Shown: positions 35,781-44,628, numbered from the stretch's first letter. The stretch is 64,000 nt of DNA from JANMZO01 sp963763135 (GCA_963763135.1 CAVXNJ010000010.1:248001-312000), one strand, 5' to 3'. The notes: generated by a model not told the origin, from the letters alone. Program-made: numbers and translations.

Positions 35781-36085
35781 CCGCAAACCCAACTACCCGG
35801 CCGAAGGTACCCAACCCCCGAGAAAATCGGCCGCCCAGACACGAAAAGCCGGAAGTTGGGTTCGCCGACCAGCAACGTCAGGTCCACAACAACCCAGTTG
35901 GGTACCGACCTCTGGCATGACAACAACCGCCACCCAAACGCTGCGACCGCCCGACCGCAAACTCAACTACCCGGCCGAAGGTACCCAACCCCCGAAAAAA
36001 TCGGCCGCCCAGGCACGAAAAGCCGGAAGTTGGGTTCGGCGACCAGCAACGTCAGGTCCACAACAGCCCAAGTTGGGTACCGACC
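35781..36085. repeat. Duplicated 130-bp element with GTTGGG/CCCAAC inverted repeats
   Basis: Two copies, at 35781-35910 and 35955-36085, differ at a few positions and by one base in length. In each, AACCCAACT pairs with AGTTGGGTT (35786-35794 with 35854-35862), and GGTACCCAAC pairs with GTTGGGTACC (35806-35815 with 35897-35906). The two pairings cross each other, so alternative nested folds are also possible. The whole 352-base gap between the convergent DUF5990 and dehydratase genes is made of these copies and holds no recognised gene. Confidence 0.88.
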
Positions 36086-36091
36086 CGGCCA

Positions 36092-37033
36092 CTACGGGCC
36101 CTGCAGAATCTCGGCCAGTTTCGCTGGGTCGATGTTGCCGCCCGAGATGATGCACACGATGCGGCCCGAACCGGCGCCGCCTGACAGCGCGGCGGCCAAC
36201 GGGAGCGCACCGGCGCCCTCGGCGACGACATGCGATCGGGTGGCCAGCAAACGCACTGCCGCGGCGGTCTCCTCCAGGTTTGGCGCAAAGGTCCCGCTCA
36301 ACAGCGGGTGCGCGATGTCCCACATGGCCGGCAGGAGGGACTTGCTGCCGGCGCCGTCGACGAAGGACGCAGTGTATTCGACCGGCGTCGGCGTACCCGC
36401 GGCGAACGAGGCGTGCATCGCCGCACCGGTGGCCGGCTCGCACGAGTAGACCTTGGTCTTAGGACTGCGAACCTTAAGCGCGCTTGCTATTCCGGTCGTG
36501 AGACCACCGCCGCCCCACGGCACCAGGACGGTGTCGATGTCGGCCAGGTCTTCGAGCAGTTCGAGTGCGATCGTGCCGTTGCCGGCCATCACCGAGCGGT
36601 CCTGCACCGGGTGGACGAAGAAGCCTTCGACCTCGGGATACGCACCGGCCACCATGGCTTCCCACCAACGATCGAACGTCACCTTGATGACGCGGCCACC
36701 GAGTCGGGCAATAGCCGCGAGCTTCGCTTCCGGCGCGTGGTCAGGCACCACAACGGTCGAAGGAATACCTAGCTCGCGAGCCATCCAGCACACGCCCTGT
36801 GCCATGTTGCCGGCGCTGGTCGTCCACACACCGGCGTCGAGCGCACCAGCCGGAGCGCTGCGCATGGCGTTGGCCGCACCACGGATCTTGAACGCACCTA
36901 TCGGCTGTAGACATTCGAGCTTCAGCCAGATCTCGGCCGGCGACTCAGGCGCCTGAAAGCGCACGAGTGGTGTCCGGATCGCGACATCGGCGATCCGACC
37001 ACGAGCCGCTTCGATTTCCTCGATCGAGATCAC
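36092..37033 (-). CDS. Threonine-dehydratase-like PLP enzyme (EutB/BhcB-like)
   Basis: A 313-residue fold-type II PLP enzyme. LKLECLQPIGAFKIRGAANA contains the Schiff-base Lys, TTSAGNMAQGVCW is the substrate loop, and WGGGGLTTGI the phosphate-binding glycine loop. It would dehydrate a hydroxy-amino acid. The GTG start at 37033 overlaps the TGA of the preceding gene (GTGA) and has GGAGG seven bases upstream. Pairing with an ornithine-cyclodeaminase-like gene recalls EutB-EutC of ectoine use or BhcB-BhcD of the beta-hydroxyaspartate cycle; which, if either, applies is not decided here. Confidence 0.85.
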   Translation of the reverse strand: MISIEEIEAARGRIADVAIRTPLVRFQAPESPAEIWLKLECLQPIGAFKIRGAANAMRSAPAGALDAGVWTTSAGNMAQGVCWMARELGIPSTVVVPDHAPEAKLAAIARLGGRVIKVTFDRWWEAMVAGAYPEVEGFFVHPVQDRSVMAGNGTIALELLEDLADIDTVLVPWGGGGLTTGIASALKVRSPKTKVYSCEPATGAAMHASFAAGTPTPVEYTASFVDGAGSKSLLPAMWDIAHPLLSGTFAPNLEETAAAVRLLATRSHVVAEGAGALPLAAALSGGAGSGRIVCIISGGNIDPAKLAEILQGP

Positions 37034-37995
37034 CACGCCACCTCCGAACCGACGCCGCGTTCCTGAGCCCGGGCAATGCACAACTGGGCAGCGGCGAGAT
37101 CCTCCACCGCGATACCGAGTGACTTGAACATCGTGATCTCCTCGGCCGACGTGCGACCCTTATGCGCGCTTATGAGTATCTCGCCGAGTTCAGCGAGGAT
37201 GTGGTCGGGACCGATGCCCGTCTCGCGAACCGCGTCGAGGTAATCACCTGATTCGTTGAGTGTGGATTCGCGACGGTCGACGAACAACGACGACGCAGCC
37301 ACCGCTTCCCCCGTGAACTCGCGGGCCGCAGCGATCGACGAGCCGACCACATTCAGATGCATGCCGGGTTCGAGCATCGCCCGGGTGATGATCGGATCCT
37401 TCGACGACGTGGTGGTGCACACGACATCGGCGCCGTGCATCGCGTCTTCGATCGTGTCGGCCACCGCGCATCCGGTGGCGGTCGCCAGGGTCTCGGCATG
37501 AGCACGCGTCCGGCTCCAGATCACGATGTCGGCGTCCGGAATTACGCATCGCATCGCATCGACGTGCGAACGACCCTGAACACCTGAGCCGATGATCGCC
37601 ACGCGACGAGACTCCGGACGGGCCAGCAGCTGCGTAGCCAGCGCCGACACGGCCGCCGTGCGGATCTCGGTAATCGTCGAAGCGTTCATTATCGCCTTCA
37701 CCACGCCGGTCACCCCGTCGTGGATCAGAACGGCACCCTGATGCGGATCCATGCCACGGCCGTGGTTCGCCGGCGCAATCACGACTTCCTTGAGCGAGTA
37801 GACCGGGTTGTCGCCACCACGGTGAGCCGGCATGAAGCCCATCATTGAGTCGGTCGGTGGACGCATCACGAACCGCAGCGGGTTGGTCATGCCGCCATTC
37901 GCCAGCTCAGCCAGCACCTCGCGCATGGCGCCGAGGCACGACTCCATGTCGAGGACTTCGCGCACCTGCGCGTCGGACAGGATCAGAATAGACAT
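37030..37995 (-). CDS. Ornithine cyclodeaminase/mu-crystallin family protein (EutC/BhcD-like)
   Basis: A 321-residue NAD(P)-dependent protein with a Rossmann domain. VAIIGSGVQGRSHVDAM is the nucleotide-binding loop, and MPAHRGGDNPVYSLKEV and NASTITEIRTAAVSALA are the substrate-side segments with the conserved Lys and Arg. Members are cyclodeaminases, imine reductases or alanine dehydrogenases. Its stop overlaps the dehydratase start, and its start overlaps the aldo/keto reductase end by 13 bases. Confidence 0.87.
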   Translation of the reverse strand: MSILILSDAQVREVLDMESCLGAMREVLAELANGGMTNPLRFVMRPPTDSMMGFMPAHRGGDNPVYSLKEVVIAPANHGRGMDPHQGAVLIHDGVTGVVKAIMNASTITEIRTAAVSALATQLLARPESRRVAIIGSGVQGRSHVDAMRCVIPDADIVIWSRTRAHAETLATATGCAVADTIEDAMHGADVVCTTTSSKDPIITRAMLEPGMHLNVVGSSIAAAREFTGEAVAASSLFVDRRESTLNESGDYLDAVRETGIGPDHILAELGEILISAHKGRTSAEEITMFKSLGIAVEDLAAAQLCIARAQERGVGSEVAW

Positions 37996-38966
37996 GAGAA
38001 CAACTCCGAGAGGTGGGCAAGATCCGAAGCTGAGACCGCGAGGTCGGCCGCTTCGAGGGCCGGGCTGAGCTGGCCGAGATTGTTCGGCCCGATGACGATG
38101 GCGGTGATGCCGGGTTGGGCCATCGTCCACGCGAGAGCCAGCGCCGCCATCGAGCAGCCTCGCCCACCCGCCAACACCTCCAACGTTTCCAGCGCCGTGA
38201 ACACCTTGTCGGTCCGGTACGCCGCGTAGGGCTCCGGCCGAAGAGTCATGCGCGAACCAACGGGTGGGGCTGAGTCGCGCCGGTACTTGCCGGTAAGCCA
38301 TCCACCGGCCAGCGGGCTGAACGGCGTGTAGCCCAGACCGTGTGCCCCGCAGACTGGCAGCACGGTGTCGGCGTCGCCGCGCTCGAGCAACGAAAACGAG
38401 TTCTGCACCCACTCGTAGCGGACCAGGTTGTTCGCGGCCGACACCCCGAGCGAGTCAGACAGTTGCGACGCTGAGAAGTTGGACGCGCCGACCGCACCGA
38501 TCTTGCCCGCCTTCACCAACGCGTCGAATGCCGTCATTGTTTCTTCAATCGGAACTTCTGCATCGAACTCGTGTGCCAGGTACATGGCCACCCGCTCCAC
38601 CCCGAGGCGGGTGAGGCTGGTGTCGATCTGCCGGGCGATGCGGGCTGCACCGAGGCCGTGATCATGGCCGTCGTCCATCGGGTTGTACGTCTTCGTCGTG
38701 AGCACCAGCGAGTCACGGACCGATGTCGGCTTCGTGGCCAGCCATTCGCCGATGTACGTCTCGCTCCGTCCGCCACCGTACGCATCGGCCGTGTCGAACG
38801 TCGTAATGCCGGCTTCCCACGCGGCGTCCATCAAAACAAAAGCATCCTCCTTGGACGTACCCCGCCCGAAGAATGCCGGCGACGACCCGACGCCGCCAAA
38901 GTTGCCGCAACCGAGAATGATCCGGGAAACCTCGATGCCGGTCGAACCGAGCGGGCGTACGTGCAT
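37983..38966 (-). CDS. Aldo/keto reductase
   Basis: A 327-residue NADPH-dependent carbonyl reductase with a TIM barrel. The catalytic tetrad is visible as Asp and Tyr in FDTADAYGGGRSE, Lys in LTTKTY and His in YLAHEFD. The C-terminal AIVIGPNNLGQL binds NADPH phosphate. It is first in the three-gene minus-strand operon with the cyclodeaminase-like and dehydratase-like genes. Confidence 0.9.
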   Translation of the reverse strand: MHVRPLGSTGIEVSRIILGCGNFGGVGSSPAFFGRGTSKEDAFVLMDAAWEAGITTFDTADAYGGGRSETYIGEWLATKPTSVRDSLVLTTKTYNPMDDGHDHGLGAARIARQIDTSLTRLGVERVAMYLAHEFDAEVPIEETMTAFDALVKAGKIGAVGASNFSASQLSDSLGVSAANNLVRYEWVQNSFSLLERGDADTVLPVCGAHGLGYTPFSPLAGGWLTGKYRRDSAPPVGSRMTLRPEPYAAYRTDKVFTALETLEVLAGGRGCSMAALALAWTMAQPGITAIVIGPNNLGQLSPALEAADLAVSASDLAHLSELFSCLF

Positions 38967-38988
38967 CGTGCCATCCTAGGAGAACGGC

Positions 38989-39038
38989 GTTTATGTCCAC
39001 ATTTCGCACGGCATACGTGTCGAAATGTGGACATAAAC
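38989..39038. repeat. Palindromic element, copy 1 (18-bp perfect arms)
   Basis: GTTTATGTCCACATTTCG at 38989-39006 is the exact reverse complement of 39021-39038, with a 14-base loop. It lies in the 104-base gap between two divergent genes. A clearly related copy lies at 42325-42383 in another gap, so the element is repeated rather than gene-specific. Confidence 0.85.
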
Positions 39039-39070
39039 CGGGCTGGCGGCCGGACAAGTAGCGTTGCAGG

Positions 39071-40600
39071 GTGCCTGACGCCGACCCGCTGCTCCCGTTC
39101 ACCTCGGAACGTCTCCGTGCATTGACCGAGTTGCTCGAAGCGATCGCGCGCAATCCCGACCTCATCGAGTCGCTGTCGAAGGAGGAACGCGAGCGTTTCG
39201 CCCGAGCGGCGGGGGACGTGTACCACCCCGATCCCATCGAGCGTCGCCGTCGCACGAAGCAAGCGAGCAAGCGTCGCGACGCCGAGAAGGCACTGAAGGA
39301 CCGTGAGGTCCTCGCCGACACCGGCATACGAACACTCCGGGCCAAGCCGGTGTTCACCACGCCGAACGTGTTCCCGTCGAGCGACTCCAACGACACGACC
39401 ACCGTCGACGACCCCGACTTCCGAGAGTCGATCGATCTGCAGCACTGCTACGTATGCAAACAGAAGTATTCGCTGATCCATCCGTTCTACGACCAGCTCT
39501 GCCCGCCGTGCGCCGAGCTCAACTTCGCAAAGCGGAGCGAGACCGCCAACCTCACCGGTCGAGTCGCGCTCCTCACCGGCGGTCGAGTGAAGATCGGCTA
39601 TCAGGCCGGCATCAAGCTGCTGAGGGCCGGGGCCCGTCTCATCGTCACCACACGCTTCCCCCGCGACTCGGCCCTCCGCTACGCCCAGGAGGCCGACTTC
39701 GCCGAGTGGGGCCACCGGCTCCAGATCTACGGACTCGACCTTCGCCACACCCCGAGCGTCGAAGCGTTCTGCACGTATCTGTCGTCGCACACCGATCGGC
39801 TCGACTTCATCGTGAACAACGCGTGCCAAACGGTGCGTCGTCCACCGGGCTTCTACCAGCACATGTTGGAACTCGAAACGTCGGCCACCGAGACCATGCC
39901 GCAGCACGCTCGGCAACTCGTCGCCGACCTCGAAGGTATGCGCGGTTACGATCTTCTTCCAGCGACACAGACTCCAACTACCGCAACCCCCGGGCTTCTG
40001 CGATCGGCTGAACTCTCGCAGATTCCGTTGCTGCCCGAAGACGAATCCCTCGCCCAGCAGCTCTTCCCTGAAGGCCGACTCGACCAGGATCTGCAGCAGG
40101 TCGACCTGCGCGATCGCAACTCGTGGCGACTCACGTTGGCCGAGGTGTCGTCGGTCGAGCTGCTCGAGACGCAACTGGTCAATGCCGTGGCCCCCTTCAT
40201 CCTCAACGCGCGTCTCAAGCCGCTCATGCTTCGAACGCCCGAACGCGATAAGCACATAGTGAACGTATCTGCCGTCGAAGGGCAGTTCTACCGTCGGATG
40301 AAGACCACCCGCCATCCCCACACGAACATGGCGAAGGCCGCGCTCAACATGATGACCCGCACCTCAGCTGCCGACTACCATGCCGATGGCATTCACATGA
40401 ACAGCGTCGACACCGGCTGGGTCAGCGACGAAGACCCGGTGCACATCGCCGAACGCAAAGCGATCGAGCAGAACTTCCATCCGCCACTCGACATCGTCGA
40501 CGGCGCAGCGCGCATCGTCGATCCGATCATCGCCGGCATCAACACCGGTGTGCACGTTTGGGGTCAGTTCCTCAAGGACTACAAGCCAACCGACTGGTAG
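39071..40600 (+). CDS. SDR-fold oxidoreductase with N-terminal extension and Cys4 knuckle
   Basis: A 509-residue protein. An N-terminal helical and strongly basic part (1-80) is followed by a CYVCK...CPPC knuckle with Cys126, Cys129, Cys144 and Cys147, then a Rossmann fold from about 160. The glycine motif is LLTGGRVKIG, FIVNNACQT is the NNAG-type segment, and NVSAVEGQF supplies Ser400. At the active site the usual Tyr-x-x-x-Lys reads T-N-M-A-K (418-422), so the catalytic Tyr is replaced. About 110 extra residues (260-365) are inserted. The GTG at 39071 is the likely start. Confidence 0.75.
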   Translation: MPDADPLLPFTSERLRALTELLEAIARNPDLIESLSKEERERFARAAGDVYHPDPIERRRRTKQASKRRDAEKALKDREVLADTGIRTLRAKPVFTTPNVFPSSDSNDTTTVDDPDFRESIDLQHCYVCKQKYSLIHPFYDQLCPPCAELNFAKRSETANLTGRVALLTGGRVKIGYQAGIKLLRAGARLIVTTRFPRDSALRYAQEADFAEWGHRLQIYGLDLRHTPSVEAFCTYLSSHTDRLDFIVNNACQTVRRPPGFYQHMLELETSATETMPQHARQLVADLEGMRGYDLLPATQTPTTATPGLLRSAELSQIPLLPEDESLAQQLFPEGRLDQDLQQVDLRDRNSWRLTLAEVSSVELLETQLVNAVAPFILNARLKPLMLRTPERDKHIVNVSAVEGQFYRRMKTTRHPHTNMAKAALNMMTRTSAADYHADGIHMNSVDTGWVSDEDPVHIAERKAIEQNFHPPLDIVDGAARIVDPIIAGINTGVHVWGQFLKDYKPTDW

Positions 40601-40696
40601 GCGACCGCAACCCCAACGCAGATGTTCACAAACCCGTAACCGGCTCAGGCCGCCCAACCCACACCGCCGAGAACGGGTTGGTGACAGAATCGGCAC

Positions 40697-42310
40697 ATGA
40701 GCCCCACCGACTTTCTGGCCAAGCCGTACTCGCTCTCGCGAAGCCCGATGTTCGGTCGTCGCGGAGCAGTCTGCACATCGCAGCCGCTGGCCGCGCAAGC
40801 GGGGATGAGCATCCTGCAGGCCGGAGGCAATGCCATCGACGCCGCGATCGCCACGGCGATTGCGTTGACGGTGGTGGAGCCGACTTCCAACGGTATCGGC
40901 AGCGATGCGTTCTGTCTGGTGTGGGCCGGAGGCAAACTCCACGGTCTCAACGCATCAGGAAGAGCTCCTGCGGCCGCCACACTTGAGGCATACCGGGCCC
41001 TCGGCCACGCGAAGGTGCCGGAGTTGGGGTGGCTGGCCGTAACGGTGCCCGGAGCCGTCTCGGCGTGGGTCGAGCTGCACGAGAAGTTCGGTCGCATTGC
41101 ATTCGCCGAACTGTTCAAGCCGGCACTTTCGTTGGCGGAGCAGGGGTTCCCGGTTGGTCCCGTCGTGTCGCGCTACTGGGGCAAGGCGAGCGAGGAATAT
41201 GCTCCGCTGAGCGGACGACCCGAGCACGCGGCCTGGTTCACCACTTTCGCTCCCGACGGCAAGACGCCGAAGGTTGGCGAGATCGTTCGGCTGCCCGATC
41301 ATGCCGCCACGCTGGCCGCCATCGCCGACTCAAACGGCAAAGCGTTCTACGAGGGTGAACTCGCCGCAGCCATCGACGCGTTCTCCAGAGAGACCGGCGG
41401 GTTGCTGCGCGCCGAAGACCTTGCCGCCCACACACCGACCTGGGTCGATCCGATCGGCACGAACTATCGCGGCTTCGATGTCTGGGAGATCCCACCGAAC
41501 GGCCACGGCATCACCGCGCTCAACGCGCTGAACATCATGGAAGGGTTCGACGTCAGTGTCGCGGATCCCGATGATCCGTACACCTGGCATCTGCAGATCG
41601 AGTCGATGAAGCTGGCGTTCGCCGATGCACGAACGCACATTGCCGATCCCGACTTCGCCGACGTTCCGACCAAGGGGCTTCTCGACAAGGGCTACGCCGC
41701 AACCCGGCGCGCGTTGATCTCCGATTCGGCGTCGTTGCCCGAGCCCGGCGACCCGCCGCGGGGCGGCACGGTGTATCTCTGCGCGGCCGATGGCGACGGC
41801 AACATGGTCAGCTTCATCCAGAGCAACTACCTCGGGTTCGGCTCGGCGATCGTCGTGCCGAACACCGGCATCGCCCTCCAGAACCGCGGTGCCAACTTCT
41901 CGCTCGATGCGTCGCATCCCAACGCCTTGGCTCCCGGCAAGCGTCCGTACCACACGATCATCCCCGGATTCCTGACCTGTCAGGGCGAGCCGGTCGGTCC
42001 GTTCGGCGTGATGGGAGGGTTCATGCAGCCGCAGGGGCATATGCAGGTCGTCATGCGCACCGTCGATCAGCACCTTCACCCGCAAGCCGCCCTCGACGCG
42101 CCCCGTTGGCGTTGGGAGCACGGGCGGGTGGTCTGGATCGAAGACCGCACTCCAACCGCGATCATCGAGGCCCTCAAGGCTCGCGGCCACGAGATCCGAA
42201 TCATCAGCGAGCCCTCGGCCTTCGGGCGCGGCCAGATCATCTGGCGTGAAGGAGACACGCTGATCGCCGCGTCGGAGTCACGCGCCGACGGACAGGCCGT
42301 GGTCTGGTAG
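40697..42310 (+). CDS. Gamma-glutamyltransferase family protein
   Basis: A 537-residue Ntn-hydrolase of the gamma-glutamyltransferase family, which acts on glutathione-like or other gamma-glutamyl and acyl compounds after self-cleavage at a Thr. The large-subunit signature QPLAAQAGMSILQAGGNAIDAA is clear; the expected nucleophile is the Thr of RGGTVYLCAAD, near residue 359. No signal peptide is visible, so a cytosolic role as in the YwrD-like group is likely. Substrate unknown. Confidence 0.85.
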   Translation: MSPTDFLAKPYSLSRSPMFGRRGAVCTSQPLAAQAGMSILQAGGNAIDAAIATAIALTVVEPTSNGIGSDAFCLVWAGGKLHGLNASGRAPAAATLEAYRALGHAKVPELGWLAVTVPGAVSAWVELHEKFGRIAFAELFKPALSLAEQGFPVGPVVSRYWGKASEEYAPLSGRPEHAAWFTTFAPDGKTPKVGEIVRLPDHAATLAAIADSNGKAFYEGELAAAIDAFSRETGGLLRAEDLAAHTPTWVDPIGTNYRGFDVWEIPPNGHGITALNALNIMEGFDVSVADPDDPYTWHLQIESMKLAFADARTHIADPDFADVPTKGLLDKGYAATRRALISDSASLPEPGDPPRGGTVYLCAADGDGNMVSFIQSNYLGFGSAIVVPNTGIALQNRGANFSLDASHPNALAPGKRPYHTIIPGFLTCQGEPVGPFGVMGGFMQPQGHMQVVMRTVDQHLHPQAALDAPRWRWEHGRVVWIEDRTPTAIIEALKARGHEIRIISEPSAFGRGQIIWREGDTLIAASESRADGQAVVW

Positions 42311-42324
42311 TCCCTTGTGAGTGT

Positions 42325-42383
42325 TGGTTGTCCACACTTTGCACGACATGGCTGTCAAAACGTGGACATAAACCGGGGTTGGT
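42325..42383. repeat. Palindromic element, copy 2 (decayed)
   Basis: Over 47 aligned bases 39 match the copy at 38989-39043, including GTGGACATAAACCGGG. Two stem pairs are lost, but one C-G pair of copy 1 is T-A here, a compensatory change. It lies in the gap between the gamma-glutamyltransferase and PhoH genes. Confidence 0.75.
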
Positions 42384-42465
42384 CACATGAACGCATGAGG
42401 TCTTAACTTCCCGTTCATGCCGAAATCCCCCTCAACTCAATGTCTTAGTGGGACGATGCAAGGAC

Positions 42466-43851
42466 ATGGACGCAACCTCTTCGAGTTCCGTCAGCGGAGC
42501 TCTTGAACTTCCCATCCGGTTGACCTCCTCCTTGGAGGTATCGGCGCCGCCTGGTCGCCGAACGTTCGTACTCGACACTTCCGTGCTTTTGGCCGATCCT
42601 CAGGCCCTGCGCAAGTTCGCCGAGCACGAGATCGTCATCCCGCTTGTGGTCATCACCGAGCTCGAGGCGAAACGCAACCACGCCGAGCTCGGTTGGCTGG
42701 CGCGCCGCGCCCTGCGGCTCCTTGAGGAGTTCCGGACGACGCACGGGTCGCTCACAACCGCCCTTCCGGTGAACGAAGTCGGTGGCACGTTGAGGGTCGA
42801 GATCAACCACGTCTCGATGTCGAACCTCCCGCTCGCGTTCCAATCCGACGTGAACGATCACCGCATTCTGGCCGTCGCCGATCATCTGCGCACTGAAGGA
42901 AAAGACGTCGTGCTCGTGTCGAAGGATCTTCCCCTTCGACTGAAGGCGAGCATCGTCGGCCTCGGTGCTGAGGAGTACCGCAACGAACTCGTTCACGACA
43001 CGGGCTGGACGGGCATCATCGAACTCGAAGTCGGCGCCGACGCCATCGACCGACTTCATCACGAACGCATGATCTCGCCCTACGACCTCGGCGTCGACGT
43101 CCCCGAGATTCCCATCAACGCCGGTCTCGTGTTGTCGTGTGGTTCGGCGTCAGCCCTCGCCCGTTTCGGCCGCGACAAGCAGATTCACCTGCTCCGTCAC
43201 GACCAGGAGGTCTTCGGCGTACGCGGTCGGTCAGCCGAACAACGCGTCGCCATCGATCTTCTGCTCGACGAAGAGGTCGGGGTCGTGTCGCTCGGCGGCC
43301 CAGCCGGCACCGGTAAGAGCGTTCTCGCCCTCGCTGCGGGTCTTGAAGCAGTCGTGGAACGACGCACCCACAAGCGGGTGTTGGTCTTTCGTCCGCTCTA
43401 CGCCGTTGGTGGTCAGGACATCGGATTCCTTCCGGGTACCGAGTCGGAGAAGATGTCACCGTGGAGTGCCGCGGTGAACGATGCGCTCGAAGCCTTCTGC
43501 TCGCCCAACGTGCTCGACGAAATCGAAGCGCGGGGTCTCATCGAGATCCTTCCGCTCACGCACATCCGGGGCCGAACCCTCGCGGATACCTGGGTCATCG
43601 TCGACGAAGCCCAGAACCTCGAACGGAGCGTGCTTCTGACCGCGTTATCCCGTCTCGGCCGGGGCAGCCGGGTCGTGCTCACCCACGATGTCGCCCAACG
43701 CGACAATCTTCGGGTCGGTCGTCATGACGGCATCGTCGCCGTCGCCGAGTCGCTACGCGGCCATCCCCTGTTCGGTCACGTGACCCTGCACCGTGCCGAA
43801 CGGTCCCCGATTGCCGAACTGGTCACCGACCTTCTCGACAACGGCCAGTAA
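42466..43851 (+). CDS. PIN-PhoH fusion ATPase (PhoH2 type)
   Basis: A 461-residue fusion of an RNase-type PIN domain and a PhoH ATPase. The PIN acidic residues are seen at Asp37 (VLDTSVL), Glu65 (ITELE), Asp131 (NDHRI) and Asp154 (SKDLPL). PhoH has Walker A GPAGTGKS at 278-285 and Walker B VIVDEAQ at 377-383. Mycobacterial PhoH2 unwinds and cuts RNA. ATG 42466 with upstream AAGGA is preferred over a GTG at 42448. Confidence 0.92.
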   Translation: MDATSSSSVSGALELPIRLTSSLEVSAPPGRRTFVLDTSVLLADPQALRKFAEHEIVIPLVVITELEAKRNHAELGWLARRALRLLEEFRTTHGSLTTALPVNEVGGTLRVEINHVSMSNLPLAFQSDVNDHRILAVADHLRTEGKDVVLVSKDLPLRLKASIVGLGAEEYRNELVHDTGWTGIIELEVGADAIDRLHHERMISPYDLGVDVPEIPINAGLVLSCGSASALARFGRDKQIHLLRHDQEVFGVRGRSAEQRVAIDLLLDEEVGVVSLGGPAGTGKSVLALAAGLEAVVERRTHKRVLVFRPLYAVGGQDIGFLPGTESEKMSPWSAAVNDALEAFCSPNVLDEIEARGLIEILPLTHIRGRTLADTWVIVDEAQNLERSVLLTALSRLGRGSRVVLTHDVAQRDNLRVGRHDGIVAVAESLRGHPLFGHVTLHRAERSPIAELVTDLLDNGQ

Positions 43852-43893
43852 AGCAACGGCCACTAAAGGCAAGGGTCACTAAAGGTAAGGGCC
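43842..43893. repeat. Short tandem repeat at the PhoH gene end
   Basis: Three imperfect units of 15-16 bases (GGCCACTAAAGGCAA type) start at 43842, 43857 and 43873, followed by GGGCC. The first unit contains the PhoH stop codon. It fills the 45-base gap to the convergent amidotransferase gene. Confidence 0.6.
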
Positions 43894-43896
43894 GGG

Positions 43897-44613
43897 CTAC
43901 TTCGCGTTCGCGGTCTCGAAGAAGCGGGCGATCCACCGGGCGATCAGTTCGCGATCGAGGGAGCGGTCCAACGACGCTCGTGCGGTCGCGACCTTCTCGG
44001 CACCGATCAACTCGATGCGGCCGGCCAACAGATGGTCAGCCAGATCGGGTATGAACTCGGGGTGAACCTGGATCGTCCACGCCCGCTCACCAATCGCGAA
44101 GCCACCGTTGGGGCAGTAGTCGCTGCTGAAGAGCAGTTCCGCGCCGTCGGGGAGCTGCATCACCTGATCCTGATGGCTGCCGATCAAGGAGAACCGGTCC
44201 ACCAGCGGGTCCATCCACGGTCGGTGCTGCACGACGTCGTAGTCGCGAACGCCGACTCCCCAACCATCAGGAGACTTCTCGACCGACCCGCCCAGTGCCT
44301 GGGCCAACAGCTGATGGCCGAAACATATGCCCACATACGGTGCTTCAGTCGCCACGATGTCGCGGAGCAACTGCTCGGCGTCGGCCAACCAGGGAACAGG
44401 ATCGTAGGTTGACATACGACTTGGCGAGCACAGCCAGCCGTCGCATTCGTTGACGCTGTCGGGGAAACGTCCTTCGTCGAGGTCGTAACGCACGAGCTCA
44501 ATGCCAACCGGAGCGAGAAGAGAACCGAACAACTCGGGATAGTCGCCACCGATGTGCTGGCTCTTCGGGTCGACATGACCCACCATCATCAAACCGATTC
44601 GCATCGTCGTCAC
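43897..44613 (-). CDS. Class I glutamine amidotransferase family protein
   Basis: A 238-residue GATase1-fold protein. GICFGHQLLAQALGG gives the nucleophile Cys97, and IQVHPEF gives His184 and Glu186, a complete triad. Stand-alone proteins of this kind (GMP-synthase-like or gamma-glutamyl hydrolase-like) hydrolyse glutamine or gamma-glutamyl amides; no synthase partner is adjacent. It lies 15 bases downstream of the SsuD-like gene on the same strand, suggesting co-transcription. Confidence 0.88.
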   Translation of the reverse strand: MTTMRIGLMMVGHVDPKSQHIGGDYPELFGSLLAPVGIELVRYDLDEGRFPDSVNECDGWLCSPSRMSTYDPVPWLADAEQLLRDIVATEAPYVGICFGHQLLAQALGGSVEKSPDGWGVGVRDYDVVQHRPWMDPLVDRFSLIGSHQDQVMQLPDGAELLFSSDYCPNGGFAIGERAWTIQVHPEFIPDLADHLLAGRIELIGAEKVATARASLDRSLDRELIARWIARFFETANAK

Positions 44614-44628
44614 CGTATCGTCAGCGGC

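Noticed and set aside
35856..36449. Plus-strand frames through the GTTGGG repeat
   Set aside because: They run into the antisense of the dehydratase gene and show no domain.
40655..40682. CCAACCC/GGGTTGG as a terminator before the gamma-glutamyltransferase gene
   Set aside because: The stem is seven bases with a 14-base loop and no T run; too weak to call.
39071..43851. Integrated mobile island bounded by the two palindromic copies
   Set aside because: The genes between are ordinary housekeeping-type enzymes with matching base composition, and no integrase or target duplication was seen.
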